From Sinorhizobium chiapasense (GTDB lineage: Bacteria > Pseudomonadota > Alphaproteobacteria > Rhizobiales > Rhizobiaceae): a stretch of DNA of 64,000 bases. A program made the position numbers and the translations under genes. Every line of letters begins with the position of its first letter. Within the stretch, counting starts at the first letter, position 1. The notes beneath the pieces are model-generated. The model was not told where the DNA came from. It saw nothing but the letters and a program-made list of their open reading frames with translations, and ran no database searches. Positions 33,491-42,003 of this stretch are shown here, in pieces. Location of the stretch: NCBI RefSeq assembly GCF_036488675.1, contig NZ_CP133148.1:3370001-3434000 (forward strand), read 5' to 3'.

Positions 33491-33534
33491 GGAACGCGGG
33501 CGGAAAGCCGCGCACAGTTTTCCTCATCCCGCCT
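33491..33534. repeat. Intergenic palindrome, AGAGCGGGAT family (copy 4)
   Basis: GGAACGCGGGCGGAAAGCC and CAGTTTTCCTCATCCCGCCTT, a diverged copy lying between cobM and cobL. Its right end forms the last codons of cobL (stop at 33524-33526), so the repeat has supplied the C-terminus of that protein. Confidence 0.6.
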
Positions 33535-34768
33535 TGACCCAGCACCATTGGGTGATCGGCATCGCCGGTCGCCAGCCGGTCATCGTTCCGACCGGCGAGG
33601 CCCGGGCGACGCCGATGCGGATCAGCGAGCCGCCAAGCCGCGCGTGCTGCGCGATCAGAACCGCCTCCATTTCCGTCGTTACCGCGTTCGCCACCAGCCG
33701 TCCGCCGGGGCGAAGCGCGGCGATCGCGGCATCCATCACGCCGGGCTCGCTGCCGCCGCCGCCGATGAAGATGACGTCCGGCGATGCAAGGCCCTGAAGC
33801 GCCCCCGGCGCTTCGCCCTCGACCACCGCCAGCCCGGGCACGCCGAAGCGCGTCGCATTGCGGCCGACGCGCGCGGCACGCTCGGGCGAGGCCTCGATGG
33901 CGATGGCGCGCATCGCCGGGTCAGCCAGCATCCATTCGATGGCGATCGAACCGGAACCGGCGCCGACATCCCACAGCAGCTCGCCCTTGCGCGGAGCCAG
34001 CGCCGAAAGCGTCAGCGCGCGCACTTCGCGCTTGGTAATCTGGCCGTCATGTTCGAACAGGGCATCGTCGAGACCGGCGGCGAGCGGCAACACGCGCGCG
34101 TTGGAATCGGCAACGACTTCAATGGCGCAGACGTTCAAGGAATGCGGGTCTTCGAGAGCGAAGCTCGATGCGATCTGTCGCGAGATACGTTCGCGCTCGC
34201 CACCCAGTGCCTCCAGAACGGTAAGCCGGGATTGACCGAAGCCGCTGTCGCAAAGGAGCGCGGCAAGCGCCTTCGGACCACCGCCGTCCGAGGTCAGCGC
34301 CAAGACACGAGCGCCCGGCTGCAGATGCGGCCGGATCAAATCGAGCGGGCGCCCATGCAGTGAAACCGTCGCCACGTCCTGCAATGCCCAGCCGAGCCTC
34401 GACGCCGCAAGGCTGAAGGACGATGGTGCAGGAATAGTGCGCATTTCCGCTGCATCGATCCGGCGTGCAAGCGTGGCGCCGACGCCAAAGAGGAACGGGT
34501 CGCCGGAGGCAAGCACGACAAGGGGGCTGCCCCGCCTTGCAACGATCGCCTCGACGGATTTTTCGAAGGGGCTCTGCCAGGCCTGGCGCTCGCCCGTTAT
34601 CAAGGAGGCCACAAGCTCGAGATGCCGGGCTCCGCCGAAGACCACCGGCGCGGTCGCAATCAGCCGCTTGGCCTCGTCGCCGAGACCCGCTACACCATCC
34701 TCACCGATACCGATGATCACCAACCAGGGGGCGACGATGGCCGAAGCGCTGTTCGACATGTCAGCCAT
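33524..34768 (-). CDS. cobL: Precorrin-6Y C5,15-methyltransferase (decarboxylating)
   Basis: A bifunctional enzyme that methylates C-5 and C-15 and decarboxylates the ring-C acetate of precorrin-6Y. The 414-residue protein has an N-terminal CbiE-like methylase (WLVIIGIGEDGVAGLGDEAK, VLASGDPFLFGVGATLARRI) and a C-terminal CbiT-like Rossmann methyltransferase (ELLWDVGAGSGSIAIEWMLA, DVIFIGGGGSEPGVMDAAI). ATG 34766-34768 has CGAGG 7 nt upstream; ATG 34759 is an alternative. The start lies inside the divergent cobK coding region. The C-terminal residues come from a repeat element. Confidence 0.95.
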   Translation of the reverse strand: MADMSNSASAIVAPWLVIIGIGEDGVAGLGDEAKRLIATAPVVFGGARHLELVASLITGERQAWQSPFEKSVEAIVARRGSPLVVLASGDPFLFGVGATLARRIDAAEMRTIPAPSSFSLAASRLGWALQDVATVSLHGRPLDLIRPHLQPGARVLALTSDGGGPKALAALLCDSGFGQSRLTVLEALGGERERISRQIASSFALEDPHSLNVCAIEVVADSNARVLPLAAGLDDALFEHDGQITKREVRALTLSALAPRKGELLWDVGAGSGSIAIEWMLADPAMRAIAIEASPERAARVGRNATRFGVPGLAVVEGEAPGALQGLASPDVIFIGGGGSEPGVMDAAIAALRPGGRLVANAVTTEMEAVLIAQHARLGGSLIRIGVARASPVGTMTGWRPAMPITQWCWVKAG

Positions 34769-35537
34769 GGACAGACCTCGCATTCTGATCCTCGGCGGCA
34801 CGACGGAGGCGCGGCAGCTCGCCGAGCGTCTTGCGGCCGATTCTCGCTACGATGCGGCCGTCTCGCTCGCAGGCCGTACCGCCGACCCGCGGCCGCAACC
34901 ACTGCCGACCCGTCTTGGCGGTTTCGGCGGCGCAGAAGGGCTTGCCGCCTTCCTCAAGGCGGAGAATGTCGCGCTGCTGATCGATGCGACGCATCCCTTC
35001 GCCGCCCGCATTTCTCAAAATGCCGCTGCGGCGGCGGAAGCAACCGGAACGCCGATTTTTGCGCTCCGCCGCCCCGCCTGGGAACTTGAACGCGGAGACC
35101 GCTGGACGCGCGTCGAGAGCGTGGCCGAGGCCGTGTCCGCACTCGGTGGAGCGCCGCGCCGCGTTTTCCTGGCAATCGGCCGGCAGGAGGCGTTCCACTT
35201 CGAGAAGGCCCCGCAACATAAATATATCGTTCGCAGCGTCGACCCGGTGACTCCGCCGCTCGCCCTGCCCGACGTCACAGCAATTCTCGCCAGCGGTCCT
35301 TTCGCGGAAGCGGACGAGATCGACCTGTTCGAGGAACACGATATCGAGATCGTCGTCGCCAAGAACAGTGGCGGCACCGCGACCTATGGCAAGATCGCCG
35401 CGGCGCGCAAGCTCGGGATCGAGGTGATCATGGTCGAGCGCCACAAGCCCGCCGACGTATCGTCGGTCGGCAATTGCGATGAGGCGCTCGAACGCATCCA
35501 TCAGAGGCTTTCCCCGGTAAAGGACCGCGGCGTGTAG
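34737..35537 (+). CDS. cobK: Precorrin-6A reductase
   Basis: NADPH-dependent reduction of precorrin-6A to 6B (dihydro form). The 266-residue protein shows PRILILGGTTEARQLAERLA near the start, LIDATHPFAARISQNAA, RRVFLAIGRQEAFHF and VAKNSGGTATYGKI. ATG 34737 has AGGGGG 5 nt upstream and is preferred to ATG 34767, which has no ribosome site. It is the only plus-strand gene of the cluster. It overlaps cobL head to head by 32 nt and cobJ tail to tail by 37 nt, so its promoter must lie within cobL. Confidence 0.93.
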   Translation: MAEALFDMSAMDRPRILILGGTTEARQLAERLAADSRYDAAVSLAGRTADPRPQPLPTRLGGFGGAEGLAAFLKAENVALLIDATHPFAARISQNAAAAAEATGTPIFALRRPAWELERGDRWTRVESVAEAVSALGGAPRRVFLAIGRQEAFHFEKAPQHKYIVRSVDPVTPPLALPDVTAILASGPFAEADEIDLFEEHDIEIVVAKNSGGTATYGKIAAARKLGIEVIMVERHKPADVSSVGNCDEALERIHQRLSPVKDRGV

Positions 35538-36265
35538 ACCAGATCGGGCTTGCCGTCGCGTGGAACGATGCGCGTTTCCGCAGAGCCGATGATCACGCAG
35601 GTGGCCATGTCGGCGCGGCTGGCATCGGCCTCGCCGAGCGGCATCACTGTGATGTGCTCATCCGGCCGGCCGGCCGCGCGGCCGAAGATGACCGGGACGT
35701 GCGGCGGCAGAACCTGCCGCAGGATGGCGAAAGCCTCTCCGAGCTGCCATGGTCTCGCCTTGCTGATCGGATTGTAGAGCGCGATCACCAAGCCGGCCTC
35801 GGCGGCAAGCCGCAGCCTTTTCGTGATCACCTCCCAGGGCTTCAGATTATCAGATAGCGACATGGCGCAAAAATCATGGCCAAGCGGCGCACCGATGCGC
35901 GCGGCGACTGCAAGCATCGCGGTCACGCCGGGCGTGATCACCAGATCGACCTTGCGCCACTCGTCTGGCCCCTTGTCGATCGCCTCGCAGACGGCGGCCG
36001 CCATGGCGAAGATGCCCGGATCGCCACCCGAAACGACGCAGACGTCCGCCCCCGCCGCGGCGCGGGCAAGCGCCGCCTGGGCCCGATCCAGCTCTTCGCG
36101 ATTGTCGGAGGCGATGCGGTGCTGGTCGGCCCTAAGGTCGAGACGGTCGAGATAGGGACCATAGCCGAAGAACTCGGTCGCGGCGGAAATCGCCTCCCGG
36201 GTCTCGGGCGTCATCTGCGCCGGATTGCCAGGCCCCGTACCGACGATGAACAGCCTGCCGGTCAT
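35501..36265 (-). CDS. cobJ: Precorrin-3B C17-methyltransferase
   Basis: Ring-contraction enzyme: methylates C-17 of precorrin-3B to give precorrin-4. The 254-residue tetrapyrrole methylase begins GRLFIVGTGPGNPAQMTPET and has VVSGGDPGIFAMAAAVCEAI and VITPGVTAMLAVAARIGAPL. The ATG (36263-36265) overlaps the cobI stop in an ATGA arrangement, so translation is coupled. Confidence 0.95.
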   Translation of the reverse strand: MTGRLFIVGTGPGNPAQMTPETREAISAATEFFGYGPYLDRLDLRADQHRIASDNREELDRAQAALARAAAGADVCVVSGGDPGIFAMAAAVCEAIDKGPDEWRKVDLVITPGVTAMLAVAARIGAPLGHDFCAMSLSDNLKPWEVITKRLRLAAEAGLVIALYNPISKARPWQLGEAFAILRQVLPPHVPVIFGRAAGRPDEHITVMPLGEADASRADMATCVIIGSAETRIVPRDGKPDLVYTPRSFTGESL

Positions 36266-37014
36266 CGTCTGTTCTCCCGGGGACGGTCCGTCCATCCCGG
36301 TACGAGCACCAGCGAGAAATAGGGTGCCGCGTCGTCGGGCTTCTCGCCAAGTGGGATCATCGCGGAATTCTTCATCGTGCCGCGTTCGACATAAACGGCC
36401 GCGTCGAGCTTGCCGGCGGCAGCAAGCGCCCGGCGGATTTTCGGCAGGTTGCGGCCGACCTTCATGATCACTGCGGCCTCGGTATCCGCAAGGCGGCGTT
36501 GAAGCTCGCCCTCGCCCATCGTGCCGGGCAGAACGGAAAGGACATCATCGCCCTGAACGAGCGGCAGCCCTGCGAGCGACCAGCAGCCGGACATGGCGGT
36601 GATGCCCGGAATGACCTCGACCGGGAACCGGCCGGCGAGCCGCACATGCAGGTGCATGTAGGACCCGTAGAAGAGCGGGTCGCCTTCGCTGAGTACGGCG
36701 ACGGTGCGCCCGGCGATAAGATGCGCCGCAACAGCCTCGGCGGAAGCATTGTAGAAATCGGTGATCTGGCTCTTGTAGGCGCAGTCGTCCTTGTCGATCT
36801 CGGTCGTCACCGGATAGTAGAGCGGCAGCTCGATGAGGCCAGGCTTCAGAAGGCCCTCGACCACCGCACGACCATTGCCGTTGCGTCCCGCCTTGGCGAA
36901 ATAGGCGACGACATCCGCCTCGCCGAGCGCCCGCACCGCCTTCACCGTCAGAAGCTCGGGGTCGCCCGGTCCGGTGCCGACGCCAATCAATCTGCCCATC
37001 TCGACCGCGCTCAC
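36262..37014 (-). CDS. cobI: Precorrin-2 C20-methyltransferase
   Basis: Methylates C-20 of precorrin-2 to precorrin-3A. The 250-residue tetrapyrrole methylase opens GRLIGVGTGPGDPELLTVKA and includes VLSEGDPLFYGSYMHLHVRL and VIPGITAMSGCWSLAGLPLV. The gene overlaps cobH and cobJ by 4 nt each. Confidence 0.95.
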   Translation of the reverse strand: MSAVEMGRLIGVGTGPGDPELLTVKAVRALGEADVVAYFAKAGRNGNGRAVVEGLLKPGLIELPLYYPVTTEIDKDDCAYKSQITDFYNASAEAVAAHLIAGRTVAVLSEGDPLFYGSYMHLHVRLAGRFPVEVIPGITAMSGCWSLAGLPLVQGDDVLSVLPGTMGEGELQRRLADTEAAVIMKVGRNLPKIRRALAAAGKLDAAVYVERGTMKNSAMIPLGEKPDDAAPYFSLVLVPGWTDRPRENRR

Positions 37015-37643
37015 AGGCCCGGCCTCGCAAGAGAGTTGAGCGCCGCGGCCGTCATCGCGCTGCCGCCAAGACGGCCGCGCACGATCGCGAAGGGAACGCC
37101 GTAGGAATTTTCGGCGAGCGCGTCCTTCGATTCCGCCGCACCGACGAAGCCGACCGGCATGCCGAGGATCGCCGCCGGCTTCGGCGCGCCGTCGCGCAGC
37201 AGTTCAAGCAGGTAGAACAGCGCCGTCGGCGCATTGCCGATCGCAACGACGGAGCCGGCCATCCGTTCGCCCCAGAGTTTCAGCGCCGCCGCGGAGCGCG
37301 TGTTGCCGATCTCGGCCGCAAGCGTGACCGTGCGCGGATCTCGAAGCGTGCAGATGACGTCGTTGCCTGCCGGCAGCCGCGCTCGCGTCACGCCATGCGC
37401 CACCATTTCCGCATCGCAGAAGATCGGCGCGCCGCTCTTCAGCGCCGTGCGCGCCGCGGAAACGAAATCCGGCGAGAAGACAAATTGGCGCGCGGCCTCG
37501 ACCGACCCGCAGGCATGCACCATGCGCACGGCGAGATCGGCCTCCTCCTCGGAAAAGCCGGAAAGATCGGCCTCCGCGCGGATGATCGCAAAGGAACGCT
37601 CATAGATGGCGTTGCCATCGCGGATATAATCGTAGTCCGGCAT
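37011..37643 (-). CDS. cobH: Precorrin-8X methylmutase
   Basis: Moves the methyl group from C-11 to C-12 to make hydrogenobyrinate. The 210-residue protein shows IYERSFAIIRAEADLSGF, MVHACGSVEAARQFVF (with the catalytic His), IFCDAEMVAHGVTRARLP and GNAPTALFYLLELLRDGAPK. It starts 2 nt after cobG and overlaps cobI by 4 nt. Confidence 0.96.
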   Translation of the reverse strand: MPDYDYIRDGNAIYERSFAIIRAEADLSGFSEEEADLAVRMVHACGSVEAARQFVFSPDFVSAARTALKSGAPIFCDAEMVAHGVTRARLPAGNDVICTLRDPRTVTLAAEIGNTRSAAALKLWGERMAGSVVAIGNAPTALFYLLELLRDGAPKPAAILGMPVGFVGAAESKDALAENSYGVPFAIVRGRLGGSAMTAAALNSLARPGL

Positions 37644-37645
37644 TT

Positions 37646-39022
37646 CTATCCCTGTTCAAACGCGGCGGCGATACGCGCGGCCCCGAGCCGTGTAAGACAG
37701 GACCGCGCCGATTCGCCAGCGTCTTTGTTTTTCCGCACCAGCGCACCGAGTTGCGCGAACGCGGACCTTATTCCATTCGCATCCGTGTAGGCGCTCGGCG
37801 CGACGGAAGCAGTACCATTTACGACAAGCGCATATCCTGATGGCGCACCGACAAGCGTCAGCTCCGCAGATGACGGTCGCGCGCATCCCTTGGAACAGCC
37901 GGAGAGATGCACGGTCACCGAACCGTCGAGCAACTCGGGTGCTGCGTCGACCACGACCCGTGCCACGGCTTTGGTTTCCATCATCGCGGACGCGCAGGCG
38001 CCCGAGCCGGCACAGGTGGCAACGTGATTGCGCGGATCATCCGGGGCAATGCGGAAGCCCAGCGAGAAGGCGAGGCGTTGCACTACCGCGGCGGCGGCAC
38101 GATCGAGCCCGAGCACGAAAAGCCCATGTCCCGGTGCAAACCGGATCTCGGCCGCACCCAGTTCCTCGGCTTTGCACAGGAGGGCCGTCAGGCTGGCCGC
38201 ATCGGCCTGGGCGAAGGCGAGGCCTACGCCAAGCACGGTGGTGCCATCGGCGAGCCTGTGTAGGCCGGCAACCGGCACCGCCGGTTCCGTCGCCAGGATC
38301 AGTCCCGCCGGCTGACGCGTTTCGCCTGCCAGTTCGTTTTTCACCGCCTCCGCATCGAGACCACGGCCACGCGCCGCATCACCCACGGCGGCGAGCCTGC
38401 GGAGAACGGCGAGGAGGCCGGGAACGGCCTCCTCGCCAGCGAACAGTGCGACCGGTCGCGCCATCCGCGCCGTTCCGCCAAGCGAAAGCAGCCAGGCCAC
38501 GCCATCATCCGTTTCCACCGCCTTCAAACGAAGGTCGGCAACGATGTCGTCGAGATGACAGCGCCCGCCACCGTCGATGATGATCGAGAGCTTCGGCGCG
38601 AGTTTGAGAGCCGGATCGAGCGCGGAAACCGCCTCGCGCAGCGCCAGCGCCAACGGACGGGGATCGGCGATCTCATCCGTATCGACCCCGGCGAGCGGCG
38701 GCGTTTCGATCGCAACACCTTCGGCAACCGCAATGCCTGCTTCGCCGATTGCCGACGCCAATCCGGCAATGTTCGTGGCCGTCAGACCGCGGACCTGCAG
38801 ATTGCCCCGCGCCGTCACTTCCAGGATGCCGTTGCCGAAGCGCTCGGCCGCGGCAGCAAGCGCCCGCAGTTCCGCTAGCGACAGGCTGCCGGTCGCGGGC
38901 CGCAGCCGGACCAGCAATCCGTCGCCGGTCTGCATCGGTTTCGCAAGCGACGGACAGGCGCCCCGCCGCATCGCGGCGTCGCGAGCGGCCCCCTCTGATC
39001 TGGGCGTGGCACAGCTTGTCAT
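37646..39022 (-). CDS. cobG: Precorrin-3B synthase (Fe-S, oxygen-dependent)
   Basis: Monooxygenase that hydroxylates C-20 of precorrin-3A. It marks the aerobic pathway. The 458-residue protein belongs to the sulfite/nitrite reductase superfamily. The N-terminal ferredoxin-like half carries GDGLLVRLRPATGSLSLAEL and EVTARGNLQVRGLTATNI. The 4Fe-4S cysteines are visible late in the sequence as CAGSGACASAM and LSGCSKGCARP. ATG 39022 (GGAGG 13 nt upstream) is chosen over a longer frame to 39112, whose first 30 residues look non-family. Confidence 0.94.
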   Translation of the reverse strand: MTSCATPRSEGAARDAAMRRGACPSLAKPMQTGDGLLVRLRPATGSLSLAELRALAAAAERFGNGILEVTARGNLQVRGLTATNIAGLASAIGEAGIAVAEGVAIETPPLAGVDTDEIADPRPLALALREAVSALDPALKLAPKLSIIIDGGGRCHLDDIVADLRLKAVETDDGVAWLLSLGGTARMARPVALFAGEEAVPGLLAVLRRLAAVGDAARGRGLDAEAVKNELAGETRQPAGLILATEPAVPVAGLHRLADGTTVLGVGLAFAQADAASLTALLCKAEELGAAEIRFAPGHGLFVLGLDRAAAAVVQRLAFSLGFRIAPDDPRNHVATCAGSGACASAMMETKAVARVVVDAAPELLDGSVTVHLSGCSKGCARPSSAELTLVGAPSGYALVVNGTASVAPSAYTDANGIRSAFAQLGALVRKNKDAGESARSCLTRLGAARIAAAFEQG

Positions 39023-39137
39023 CGCTTTGGTCAATCCTCCCGGCAACAGGGCAATGGTCCCTGCCGCTTCGATGGACGCTATATCACAGGCGCGCGCTTT
39101 GAGAGAAATCAAAGGGCAAGCGATATTGCATCGCGGC

Positions 39138-39908
39138 CTAGTCGTCGAAATCGGCCCCTTTACGCAGCAGGTAAATATCCATGATCCAGCCGATGCGCTG
39201 CCGCGCCTCGGCCCGTACCTTAAGGATCTCCTCCTTCACGTCCGCAAGGCGGCCGGAGATGACGATCTCGTCCGGGGTGCCGAGATAGGCGCCCCAATAG
39301 ATGATGGCGTCCGGGTCGTCGATCTTCTCGAATGCCTGCTCCCCGTCAAGCATGACGACGGCCGTTTCGCTCTTGTCCGGAAAGCTTTCGACAAGCCTCC
39401 TACCGGTGGTGATTTCGACCGGCTTACCGACGAGGTTGAGCGGAATGCGATGGCTGGCGCAGAGCGCCTGAAGGCTGGTGATGCCCGGGACCACCTCGAA
39501 ATCAAAAGCTACACGCCCACGCGCTTTCACGCGCTCCACGATACGAATCGTGCTGTCGTAGAGCATCGGGTCGCCCCAGACCAAGAAGGCGCCGGTCTGG
39601 CCTTCGGCGAGGTCGGTGAGCAGCAGTGCCTCGTAGATGGCAGCGATGCTTCCGTGCCAGTCGTCGACGCTGCCGCTATAGCTCCGCCCCTCCGTCTGGC
39701 GTACCGGCACGGAGAACTCGACCGTGTGGCTTTCGCTTCTCGTCACGTAGCGCGCGCAGATCTCGCGGCGGACCTCGGCAAGCTCTGTCTTCTTCGCCCC
39801 CTTGGTCGGGATGAACAGCACATCGGCCTTGTTGAGGGCGTTGATTGCCTGAATGGTCACGTGTTCGGGATTGCCCGCACCGATGCCGATGATCAGGATG
39901 TGCCGCAT
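39138..39908 (-). CDS. cobF: Precorrin-6A synthase (deacetylating)
   Basis: Methylates C-1 of precorrin-5 with loss of the C-20 acetyl group, an enzyme found only in the aerobic pathway. The 256-residue tetrapyrrole methylase begins ILIIGIGAGNPEHVTIQAIN and contains FLVWGDPMLYDSTIRIVERV and EVVPGITSLQALCASHRIP. GGCGGAAG precedes ATG 39906-39908. It is the first gene of the leftward cobFGHIJ run, with a 115-nt gap to cobG. No cobalamin riboswitch was recognised upstream. Confidence 0.95.
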   Translation of the reverse strand: MRHILIIGIGAGNPEHVTIQAINALNKADVLFIPTKGAKKTELAEVRREICARYVTRSESHTVEFSVPVRQTEGRSYSGSVDDWHGSIAAIYEALLLTDLAEGQTGAFLVWGDPMLYDSTIRIVERVKARGRVAFDFEVVPGITSLQALCASHRIPLNLVGKPVEITTGRRLVESFPDKSETAVVMLDGEQAFEKIDDPDAIIYWGAYLGTPDEIVISGRLADVKEEILKVRAEARQRIGWIMDIYLLRKGADFDD

Positions 39909-40011
39909 AATTCTTCCGCCTCGCGCTGCGTCTTGTGGGGAGTCTTTGGCCGATCGGAGGCAACGGCGCAAGGTTTCTCAGCGACAGGCATCGGTGGGGT
40001 CGCGCCAGTCC

Positions 40012-40113
40012 TACAGCACCGCGCGTCTTTTCGGACGCGCAAAGGACGCTGTAGCACTTTGAAGTGCTGCATGTTTTGCCCTTTAATCGGCTACGATTAA
40101 AGGAAACATGCAG
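40012..40113. repeat. Composite intergenic palindrome (CAGCGC/GACGCTG copy C plus two hairpins)
   Basis: The first part, 40012-40054, matches the repeats at 13229 and 13357. It is followed by a small hairpin GCACTT/AAGTGC (about 40054-40066). A long hairpin then pairs CTGCATGTTT and CCTTTAATC (40067-40088) with GATTAAAGG and AAACATGCAG (40095-40113). It fills the gap between the ung stop and cobF start and may act as a terminator or processing site. Confidence 0.7.
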
Positions 40114-40125
40114 TAGCGATTGAGG

Positions 40126-40851
40126 TCAGTGACCGTCGGCAATCTCCGGCTTCTCCGGTAACCGCCAGTCAATCGGGTCGAACCCCTTGGAAACCAGAAA
40201 ATCATTCGCCTTCGAGAAGTGCCGGCAACCGAGAAAGCCCGAATGCGCGGAAAGCGGAGAGGGATGCGCCGCCTTCAGCACGAGATGCCGGGACTGGTCG
40301 ACAAAGGCCGCCTTTTTTTGCGCGTAGGAGCCCCACAGCATGAAGACAACGGGTTGCTGCTGCGCGTTGATTGCCCGAATGACGGCGTCGGTGAAACGCT
40401 CCCAGCCTCGGCCTTGATGCGAAGCCGCCCGTCCCCGCTCGACCGTCAACACGCTGTTCAGGAGCAGAACGCCCTGACGTGCCCAACTCTCTAGAAAACC
40501 ATGGCGAGCGGGCGGTATGCCGAGATCGTCCTGGAGCTCCTTGTAGATATTGACGAGCGATGGCGGCGTGCGCACGCCTGGCCGCACGCTGAAACAAAGC
40601 CCGTGCGCCTGCCCGTCACCGTGGTAGGGATCCTGACCGAGGATGACGACACGCACCTTGTCGAGCGGCGTCAAATCGAGCGCGCGAAAATATTCGCTGC
40701 CCCTTGGGAAGATTTGGCGGCCGCCATTCTTTTCCTCGAGCAGGAAGCGCTTGAGATCGCCCATGTAGGCGCTCGAGAATTCCGGGGCCAATGCGGTCTT
40801 CCAGCTGTCCTCGAGCCTGATCGTCGGTTCCATACGGTTATCGAGCCTCAT
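40126..40851 (-). CDS. ung: Uracil-DNA glycosylase
   Basis: Base-excision-repair enzyme that removes uracil from DNA. The 241-residue family 1 UDG has the water-activating loop [20 protein letters not shown], the uracil-binding region [12 protein letters not shown] and the leucine-loop [21 protein letters not shown] slightly shorter start (second Met, 40833) is possible. It is transcribed away from modA, with two ModE-like sites in the shared 181-nt gap. Confidence 0.96.
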   Translation of the reverse strand: MRLDNRMEPTIRLEDSWKTALAPEFSSAYMGDLKRFLLEEKNGGRQIFPRGSEYFRALDLTPLDKVRVVILGQDPYHGDGQAHGLCFSVRPGVRTPPSLVNIYKELQDDLGIPPARHGFLESWARQGVLLLNSVLTVERGRAASHQGRGWERFTDAVIRAINAQQQPVVFMLWGSYAQKKAAFVDQSRHLVLKAAHPSPLSAHSGFLGCRHFSKANDFLVSKGFDPIDWRLPEKPEIADGH

Positions 40852-40948
40852 TTCTCGTCGCAGAAATTTAAGCCGTTGAGCGGGTGCTGCAAGCCGTTCT
40901 GCGGGATTTGGCTGTTCGATCCACCGTTCTGATTAGCTCTCTCGAAGA

Positions 40949-40974
40949 GCATTGTATTTCTCAAAATATAACGC
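40949..40974. promoter_or_regulatory. Putative ModE-like site 1 upstream of modABC
   Basis: Imperfect palindrome with the left half GCATTGTATTT and the right half AAATATAACGC. The right half matches the known ModE half-site (TATAACG type) and the left matches its complement at most positions. Its centre is 42 bp (four helical turns) from site 2. Confidence 0.6.
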
Positions 40975-40990
40975 TAACCAGAAGAGCAGA

Positions 40991-41016
40991 TCGTTATATT
41001 CTTGAAAATATCGCGG
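40991..41016. promoter_or_regulatory. Putative ModE-like site 2 upstream of modABC
   Basis: TCGTTATATT with AATATCGCGG, an imperfect palindrome of the ModE type. It ends 16 bp before the modA start codon and so overlaps the likely transcription or translation start, fitting molybdate-dependent repression. Confidence 0.6.
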
Positions 41017-41032
41017 ACGGATGGAGGTGCCT

Positions 41033-41821
41033 ATGCGGAGAGGAAGAAGATGCTGGCTCAAGGCACTGGCGCTGGCCTTGGGGATGGCCGTGACGGGCAT
41101 GCCACTCGGTCCGGCGCAAGCGGTCGAAAACGTCACGGTCTTCGCGGCGGCGAGCCTGAAGAACGCGCTCGACGCGATCAACGCCGAATGGCAGAACGAA
41201 AGCGGCGGGCAAGTGACCGCTTCCTATGCCGCAAGCTCGGCCCTTGCGAAGCAGATCGAACAGGGCGCACCCGCGGACGTCTTCATTTCGGCTGATCTCG
41301 CGTGGATGGACTATCTTGTCGACAAGAAGCTGATCAAAACGGATACCCGGTCCAACCTGCTCGGCAACCGCCTCGTCCTCGTTTCCGCAGAGCCCGATTC
41401 GGGGACAGTCGACATCAAGCCCGGCTTCGACCTCGCCGCCCTCATCGGCGACGGCCGGCTGGCGATAGGCGCCGTCGACTCGGTCCCGGCCGGCAAATAC
41501 GGCAAGGCGGCACTGGAAAAGCTCGGGATCTGGCCGGCCGTCGAACAGAAGGTGGCGGGCGCGCAGAGCGTGCGCGCCGCACTTCTCCTGGTCTCGCGCG
41601 GCGAGGCGCCCTATGGCATCGTCTACCAGACGGATGCAGTCGCCGATCCGGGCGTTAAGGTGGTCGGCACGTTCCCGGAGGACAGTCATCCGCCGATCAT
41701 CTATCCGATTGCTATTACGGCCGACAGCAAGAGCGCCGACGCAGTCGCCTATGTGGAGTTCGTCAAGTCGGCCAAGGCCGCAGCGTTTTTCGAAGCGCAG
41801 GGCTTCACGGTTCTGAAATGA
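41033..41821 (+). CDS. modA: Molybdate ABC transporter, periplasmic substrate-binding protein
   Basis: Captures molybdate (or tungstate) in the periplasm. The 262-residue protein starts at ATG 41033 behind GGAGGTGCCT, with a Sec signal (LKALALALGMAVTGMPLGPA, cleavage near AQA). The mature part begins VENVTVFAAASLKNALDAI (oxyanion-binding Ser), followed by SYAASSALAKQIEQGAPADVF, AIGAVDSVPAGKYGKAALE and LLLVSRGEAPYGIVYQTDA, all typical of ModA. It is the first gene of modABC, controlled by two ModE-like sites. Confidence 0.95.
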   Translation: MRRGRRCWLKALALALGMAVTGMPLGPAQAVENVTVFAAASLKNALDAINAEWQNESGGQVTASYAASSALAKQIEQGAPADVFISADLAWMDYLVDKKLIKTDTRSNLLGNRLVLVSAEPDSGTVDIKPGFDLAALIGDGRLAIGAVDSVPAGKYGKAALEKLGIWPAVEQKVAGAQSVRAALLLVSRGEAPYGIVYQTDAVADPGVKVVGTFPEDSHPPIIYPIAITADSKSADAVAYVEFVKSAKAAAFFEAQGFTVLK

Positions 41822-41904
41822 GTCGACGCGCGACACCGGTCCGCCGATGCGCGGGAGCCTGCTGAAATCATTATCGATTTATGGATAGGATCGGGTAGGT
41901 GTTT

Positions 41905-41940
41905 AGAGCGGGATGAGGAAAAGTGTGTGCGGTTTTCCGA
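41905..41940. repeat. Truncated AGAGCGGGAT-family palindrome (copy 5)
   Basis: AGAGCGGGATGAGGAAAAG then GTGTGCGGTTTTCCGA. The closing arm (CCCGCTCT) is missing. It lies in the modA-modB gap, so only the inner hairpin GGAAAA/TTTTCC can form. Confidence 0.6.
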
Positions 41941-42003
41941 TCTCCGCGCCGCGGGTCGGACCGGACCTGCGGCGAAGGATTTGAGTGCGGAGGAATTTGG
42001 CGT

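Noticed and set aside
39909..40125. Cobalamin riboswitch ahead of cobF
   Set aside because: The gap holds a composite palindrome (40012-40113) but none of the conserved B12-box or core segments could be recognised. The symmetry is explained by the repeat.
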